A stretch of 64,000 nucleotides of DNA from assembly GCF_003473485.1 (NCBI RefSeq), contig NC_053043.1:19966001-20030000 (forward strand). The letters are read 5' to 3'. The position numbers and the translations under genes were made by a program. Below the pieces are notes generated by a model. The model did no database searches, was not told where the DNA came from, and worked only from the letters and a program-made list of their open reading frames with translations. Shown in pieces: positions 58,200 to 64,000 of this stretch. This stretch comes from Medicago truncatula. Lineage: Eukaryota > Streptophyta > Magnoliopsida > Fabales > Fabaceae. Position 1 is the first letter of the stretch, and the number at the start of each line of letters is the position of its first letter.

Positions 58200-61122
58200 T
58201 GTAACGCTCCTATTTCTATTAAAGCAATTAAACATGCGGATAATACATTTATTCAAGAAATAGAGATTACGTCTTATTCAAAATTCAAAAACCGATAGAC
58301 ATGTATGTAAACCTTAACAGTTACAGCGGAATATAAATCAGAGTGATCAAATATATACATGCCATGAGCAAATAAATCATATCCCAAAGATAAATCTCAA
58401 AACCCAAACATACGGGTAGTCATCAACAAAATAATAATCCAAACGAAAATATAAACAACCTAATCTAGACCGACACGACAAGCCTAGATCAGAGCCGACA
58501 CGACACCGATATCGGAGGAAGCTCCCGATATCCCAAGCAAAGACTCACCGAGACTACTCCTGCACAACGTCTACTCCCCCATACAGGCAAGTAGGCGGTT
58601 AAAACCACTGGGGGTAAGCATTACATTATCATAATCCAGATAATAATCAAATTCAATAATATCATGTACTTGAATAATAATAGTCATGCATAAATACTTA
58701 TATCACAACTTGCTAGTTCATATCCACATATATCAATCACATGAATAATTATCCAATCATAAATATTCATTCACAACATCAGTCATAGACAATCATTAGC
58801 AACATTCATTCATCTCAATTCATCACCAATCACATAATTCACATAGGACTCATGCTATGATATGCACTTATGGACACATAAATGCATGCGGTACCAAATC
58901 TCAACAAGGTCGTCACCTCCGATGGACAAGTCAACATCGCATGTAAGGCTCACCTCTGCCTTACAATAATCTCGAAGTAAAAGAGTCATCCCTTTTACAG
59001 CAACAACGACTATGATGCATGGACATGTGTAAGGACTCGATAATGCGACAACAATCACCATTTCAAACTCAATATATAGGACAACACCCAATTATATTGA
59101 TTATCTCCACAACATTGCATTATCAAGAAAACATGCCCATACACAATTAAATCATAGTATTCACCATCACACTTCAACATAATTATCAATAGTCAACAAT
59201 GTCATGCAACATCAACTATATCATATAGTTTCACCATTTCAAGCATTCTCATATTCCAAGTAATAGGGAAAAACATCTCATGATAAACATCATATCCAAA
59301 ATATAATCACTCCTTCATACAAATTCACTTAGTCATACAAGAATAATCACAATAACTCATAAAACAATTTGCTAAAGAAACATTTCCGACAAAAATCCAA
59401 ATCATGTGGTAAACGGCCAACATTGATAATTTTCAAAGCTAGGCAACTTATTCAAGTTTGAAATCCTACAATTCAATCTTAATCAATCATATGAGTATGA
59501 GCATAGGCCACTTACGAACTATCGATAATTAGTTCAAAGGTTAGCCTAAGTTCGTATGAGAAAATCCCAAGTTTATACATTCCACATTCCCACCCGAAAA
59601 TCAAGTTTGACATGATTAAGACATTGTACCAACCTTACAAGCATTGCCTAAGCCCATAAGAACTGTAGACTAAGCTTGCAACTCCTTTTGTTCACCAAGA
59701 CCGAGTTCCAACAATTTCCGAAAAACCGAAACGACACAAACTCAAGTTTCAAACCAATTAGAAAATTGAAGTTCCGACAAAGCCAAATGTGTTCCAGTAG
59801 AAAAGTAGGTGAAAACAGCAAAGGAACACTTCAAAACGATCGCCTAGGACCCCTGCACGACCACCCCCAAGCACCCGGACACGGAACAACGTTCCCGTTG
59901 TCCTGTCATGGGCGCCTGGCGCTAGAGGTGCAGCGCCCAAGCGCTGACTCCCTGTAAGTGGGCGCCCAGCGCTCCACTATAGGCGCAGCGCTCCGTAAAC
60001 GTGCGTTTTCGCGTGTCTCGGCCGCGGGTTTTCGCCAATTTCGATCAAAAACCGAACGTTTAAAATCCTCAATCATCAAAAGTGATCCGAGGCATAACCC
60101 GAGGCTCTAACACATCGAACTCGCTCGTTTCGGGGCATTTGTACAAGTTATGAAATTGTTTAAAATAATTTTTCTCAAAACAATAAGTTCTCAAACAACC
60201 ACAATTCATCTCTTCAAATTCAACACAATTCTCAACAACATCTCAACATAAATCATACCTAAGTCATGAAATGAGATCAACATCATCAATCAACTACAAT
60301 CATAACATATAATCATACCCTCCATCATAATTCAACAACAACATGTCAAATTCATCCATTTTGCACAATTTTCATAACTTTTCATTTTCACATATTCAAA
60401 CATGTAATTTAACCAACAATCACACAATTATTATCAATTCATGCATGCAAACATATCATCAAAGTTGGAGCACGAATTTAGCAACAATTATCCATTCATT
60501 CATTTCAACCAATTTCATCTAAATCATGAAAAATTGCAAAGAATGAACATGATCATGATAAAGACTAACCCCCTTACCTTAGATGAAGATTAGACCAAAC
60601 CTAGGCTTCAATTTAGCTCCTAAGTTTTCCCAATTGGATTCTTCAAGTTCTTCTCTCCAAACCCTTATCTTCTCTTCCCACTTTCTCTCTCTAGAAATGT
60701 TTTGTGAAATGAAAATGATTTGGTTCTTCTAACACTACCCTAGTGTTATCTCTACTAATGGGCTTACTTAGTTTCTAGTGGGCTTAACCCGTTTCTATTC
60801 AAACCAAAAATATTATACACTCCAAACGATATTTTAATTAATAACGGTAAAATGTCACTAACGGTAAAATGTCACTAACGGTAAAATCTCGACTTTCTCT
60901 AGTAACTTAATGAAATAACCACTCTCACTAATTACTAAAAGCAATTCCCACTAAAAATTATAATTTTACTCATCCTCACAAAATTACCAAAATACCCTTC
61001 TAATACGAAAACCCATGAAAATGCACTCGATGACAATTAAATACACACAAGCACAAATAATCACACACAAACACATAATAAAAGTAATTAAAATAAACCT
61101 AGCTAAAAATCGGGCTGTTACA
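58200..61122 (-). mobile_element. solo-LTR-like element, 2.9 kb, with 5-bp TSD
   Basis: Bounded by TGTAACGCTCC and GGGCTGTTACA (TG..CA ends), with an exact five-base duplication TACAG at 58195-58199 and 61123-61127. On the minus strand it starts TGTAACAGCCCGATTTTTAG, and contains a leader-like segment with AGAGAGAGAAAG and ATCTAAGGTAAGGGGG, shared with 50856-52355. No coding region is seen. A GC-rich core (about 59830-60040) carries repeated GGCGC/GCGCC words. The structure fits a solo LTR left by recombination of a long-LTR retroelement, moderately young given its exact duplication. Confidence 0.75.
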
Positions 61123-61127
61123 TACAG

Positions 61128-62240
61128 GACCTGAGATCTAAGAACAAACATATGCAAAGTTAAATGCATTATTGGAGCATCAGTCACTAATGGTATTTCC
61201 TTTGTCTTGATTGTCTATTGTTTTTTAAATTTATGGTTATCATGCACTATTTAGGGTAACTTGCTATAACTTTCATAGGTAAGCAAAGAGAATCGTTCAT
61301 GTAATGTTTTTCCCTTTTCTAGGGTTTAAAGGTACTAGAAGCAGCTCACACTTGTTTGTTCCAAGAGAAGAGCAATGTAATAGGTATGTGTTTGGACTTT
61401 TAGACTCATTTAGGTTTGTTTCCCAAAAAAAGTTACTTTTATTGTTTTATATTCTTTAATATGCTCAACAAGAAGTTACGTCATTCTGTCATAGCCATAT
61501 TAATGTTTGCAAAAACTTCTTCAGTAACCTGCTTTGCACACCGGATAGCTATCTGTAAGTACCATGACACTATGTTATTTTCAATTCCCATTTTTAGGGA
61601 CTTATCATATCTAATTTATTCAGTTTCTTGATGGTTTATTACATGAAGATAAGCAAAGCAGAGTTTAAGTGTCCAAATTGTTTCCCAATATTTTTAGGGA
61701 AGCTATTGTGTAAGATGTTGGATTCAAATCCTAACCCTAGGATTTCTGTAGATAAAATTAAACAGATTTTTTTTTTTTTTTATATAAGTATTGACTAGAA
61801 ACAAAGAAATAAGCAAAAAGATTGCTAAGAGATTAGACGAACTTAGACGAACATAGCTGAAAATAAAGAAAAAGACTGCATATTTGTTGACATTATACGA
61901 GAGGAATTATTGCCTCGCTTCTTTTTCAAGCAAAAGAAACAACATAATAGTTTTTTATGAGACCTGCAGCAAAGCACAAAGTACTCCTAGAAATAGTAGC
62001 TGTACTTTCATGTTGCTCATGTTTCTGTTAGGGTACCCTTATCATTAATTAGACCCTGATAAATGGTCATGTCTTATTCTACAAATTAGATACTTGGAAG
62101 AGCAATATGGCTATCATCTCTACATGTTTCCCTTATCACCACATGAAAATGTATCAGAGATATGTAAGTTTCATTATGTTTTAATTAATGTTATTGTGTA
62201 ATATGACATGAACACAAATTCATATTTCTGGATTTTAAAT
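61128..62240. other. spacer
   Basis: AT-rich, with short frames only and a T14 run near 61769. From about 62165 it matches the flank seen near 42110-42240. Confidence 0.4.
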
Positions 62241-62256
62241 ACAGCTAGCTATACAT

Positions 62257-62341
62257 TTTTTTTGGGTGGTGGCCGAGATTTGAACTCCGGACCTTGCATA
62301 TATAATGCAATGTCCTTACCAGCTGAGCTAAGCTCACGAGG
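62257..62341 (-). repeat. short tRNA-derived SINE (family 1) with 16-bp TSD
   Basis: Minus strand CGTGAGCTTAGCTCAGCTGG (A box) and GGTCCGGAGTTCAAATCTCG (B box), then a poly-A seen as T8. ACAGCTAGCTATACAT (62241-62256) and ACAGCTAGCTGTACAT (62342-62357) are the target duplication. The orthologous flank near 42220 has no SINE, so it inserted after the unit duplicated. Confidence 0.85.
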
Positions 62342-62543
62342 ACAGCTAGCTGTACATATGTTCATAAAGATAGATTTACTTACCTTTTAGTAATATTAGT
62401 AATATGGAAATCAATTTTTGTGATAAGATATTATCTTAAATGTGTAATATTGATTAACAAATTAAAGCAGGGCCAAAATACAAGTCCAGCCCAAATAAAA
62501 AAAAACATTATACATTCTGATATGCTTCTTATCATAAACTGTT

Positions 62544-64000
62544 TCAGGTAGGCTTCATGTGCAAGAGATCTGCAATTGATTCTGGTCCATACATCCTAAC
62601 TAGCTCTTCCTGTCCACCACAAAATCACACTCAAATTAGTAGCAATATTGGAAAATAGAGCATTGAATACTACAATAAAAAAAATATGAAAAGCTTTAAA
62701 TAAATAACTGTCATCTAACAAGATGAACTTGGCTACATTCATGTTATGTAACTTAGATAATTTGTTGAACTAGCTTATTAGAAAGTCTGTTACAAATAAA
62801 GATCAAAGGATATAATGTCCCGTATACTATTTTGATTCCTCGCTTAACCATCGTTTCTTTGTTTAATTAAATATTTCTCATACAACTATTAGAAAACAAG
62901 ACGGTCTTTTTCTAATTGAACAAAAATATTTTCTCAAATCAAACAAGTATCTTAATTTAATGAATGATATAAAATTGAACAAATAAGTAGCGGAGTTAAA
63001 ATGATTGACCTCAATAGAATCGTTTTCATCGGTGAGCTCGAGACATTTCTCTGAAAGCTCAGTAAGCGTATGTGTTAGGACCGAATTTTCATCCTTAAGA
63101 GTGTTTATCTTTTGACATTGCTCTTCATATTCTTTCTGAGAAGGCACAAATAATGAGAACATCAAATGAAATACAAGTTAAATAGAGCAACGAACAAACA
63201 CATCAGAAGTTAGATAATCAGATCATATTAAACATTTAATAATTTAAAAAATCAGAGTAGGGAAAAAAAAAACTAGTTGGGAAAGAAGAAAAACAACATC
63301 TTTTTCTTTTTACATTTTAATCATATGCATCCAAAGCATTGTCGTATGTACCTGTTTCTTTATCTTTGATCTTTTAGCTGATTTCCTGTTCGACAGTCTT
63401 TTTCTTTCTTTTCTTCTTTCATCATCTTCCTGTCAAAAGAAATGCAACAAAACTTAGCAACATTAAGAAAGTAGGATTAATAAATGGTGGTAACATTTTA
63501 ACATAAAAGACTCATATATGACAGGAATGAAGCGTAGAAAGAAAAATATGCAAAATAAAACAAACGAAAAATTTTAGACAAGTTGAAAATTTATGTTCTT
63601 ACAAGTTGAAAAACTAACACAGGAATATGATTATAACTATAGTGGCCAACAAAGCTAAGCATATCTTGTCAATAAGTGCTGCGCATCATTGCTACGGCGC
63701 AGCTATAGCAACTAGCATATCACAAACAATAGCGATTTGTTTAAAAATTTAACTACTGTATAGGGCTACAGCGCCGCTATTTAACAACACTGCCTATCAC
63801 ATATTTGTTTTAGAGACCATGTTAAAGTGGCCTTTTCTAAGTATATGGACATCATAATGATTCAAAAGGGATTTTACAAGTTATCTTAATAAAAGACGGA
63901 TTGTTCCTCTAGTTTAGCTAATCCACAAAAAAAAACTTTTCATTTATACTATGAAAACGCATAAAACTTTATAATACCATATTTTTTAGTTGAGTATCAA
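62544..64000 (-). CDS. GBF-like bZIP paralogue C (partial, runs off the window)
   Basis: Four 3' exons are visible: 64000-63978 (end of ..QLKNM), 63429-63352, 63135-63010 and 62609-62544. The 78-nt exon encodes the basic region ERKRLSNRKSAKRSKIKKQ, with the bZIP signature N-x7-K and the correct spacing to the zipper that follows: KEYEEQCQKINTLKDENSVL and THTLTELSEKCLELTDENDS. The last exon is EELVRMYGPESIADLLHMKP then T and stop, like the ELVRLCGPEAVANL end of GBF1. By family it should bind G-box (CACGTG)-type sites as a dimer in the nucleus. It is the best-preserved of the three copies in this region; the 5' half lies beyond the window. Confidence 0.85.

Noticed and set aside
59676-59957. 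93-codon frame in the solo-LTR-like element
   Set aside because: Lies in the GC-rich palindromic patch; composition, not conserved coding, explains it.
1-64000. CRISPR array, operons, bacterial-type ribosome sites, rRNA
   Set aside because: No regularly spaced identical repeats with unique spacers, and all genes are intron-bearing plant genes.

Overview
The window looks like nuclear DNA of a papilionoid legume, probably a Medicago/Trifolium-type (IRL clade) species. It is AT-rich, its genes have many GT..AG introns, and it carries an Au SINE, short tRNA-derived SINEs with B boxes, RNase H-bearing LINEs, Mutator-like elements, a CACTA end and long solo-LTR-like DNA. The species call is inference; the gene families are read directly from translations.

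Layout. 1-4100: repeats (SINEs, a MITE, a degraded gypsy-type fossil). 4136-9869 (+): a 12-exon CBL-interacting protein kinase of the CIPK1/17 clade, 465 aa, with DFN in place of the DFG motif and a tandem repeat in its last exon. 10200-13250: repeats. 13250-19187 (+): a six-coding-exon, 901-aa protein derived from a hAT transposase, with two BED zinc fingers, a DUF659 region and a hAT dimerisation region, preceded by a 5' UTR intron. 19905-20623: a foldback Mutator-type MITE with a perfect 9-bp target duplication. 22699-26458 (-): a six-exon mitochondrial pyruvate dehydrogenase kinase, 369 aa, whose last intron holds a MITE carrying a nested Au SINE. 29334-37300: a Mutator district with a 661-bp MITE and two decayed, convergent FAR1/MULE transposase genes whose ends carry arrays of short palindromes. 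40760-41746 (-): a BAHD acyltransferase pseudogene.

42-64 kb: three minus-strand copies (A 44244-46171, B 53443-55925, C 62544 to beyond the window end) of a G-box-factor-like bZIP gene, separated by LINE fragments, a CACTA end and LTR-type DNA. The exon structure can be matched exon by exon. Copy C has a canonical basic region and zipper. Copy B has a changed donor site after the basic region and has lost an upstream acceptor AG. Copy A lacks the basic-region exon entirely yet keeps an open frame into the leucine zipper, so it predicts a dimerisation-only bZIP. If expressed, A could act as a built-in antagonist of its own paralogues; this is the most interesting candidate system here.

The CIPK (calcium signalling), PDK (control of mitochondrial pyruvate oxidation), ZBED and bZIP genes show no sign of working together; this is ordinary plant gene order with transposon-filled spacers.
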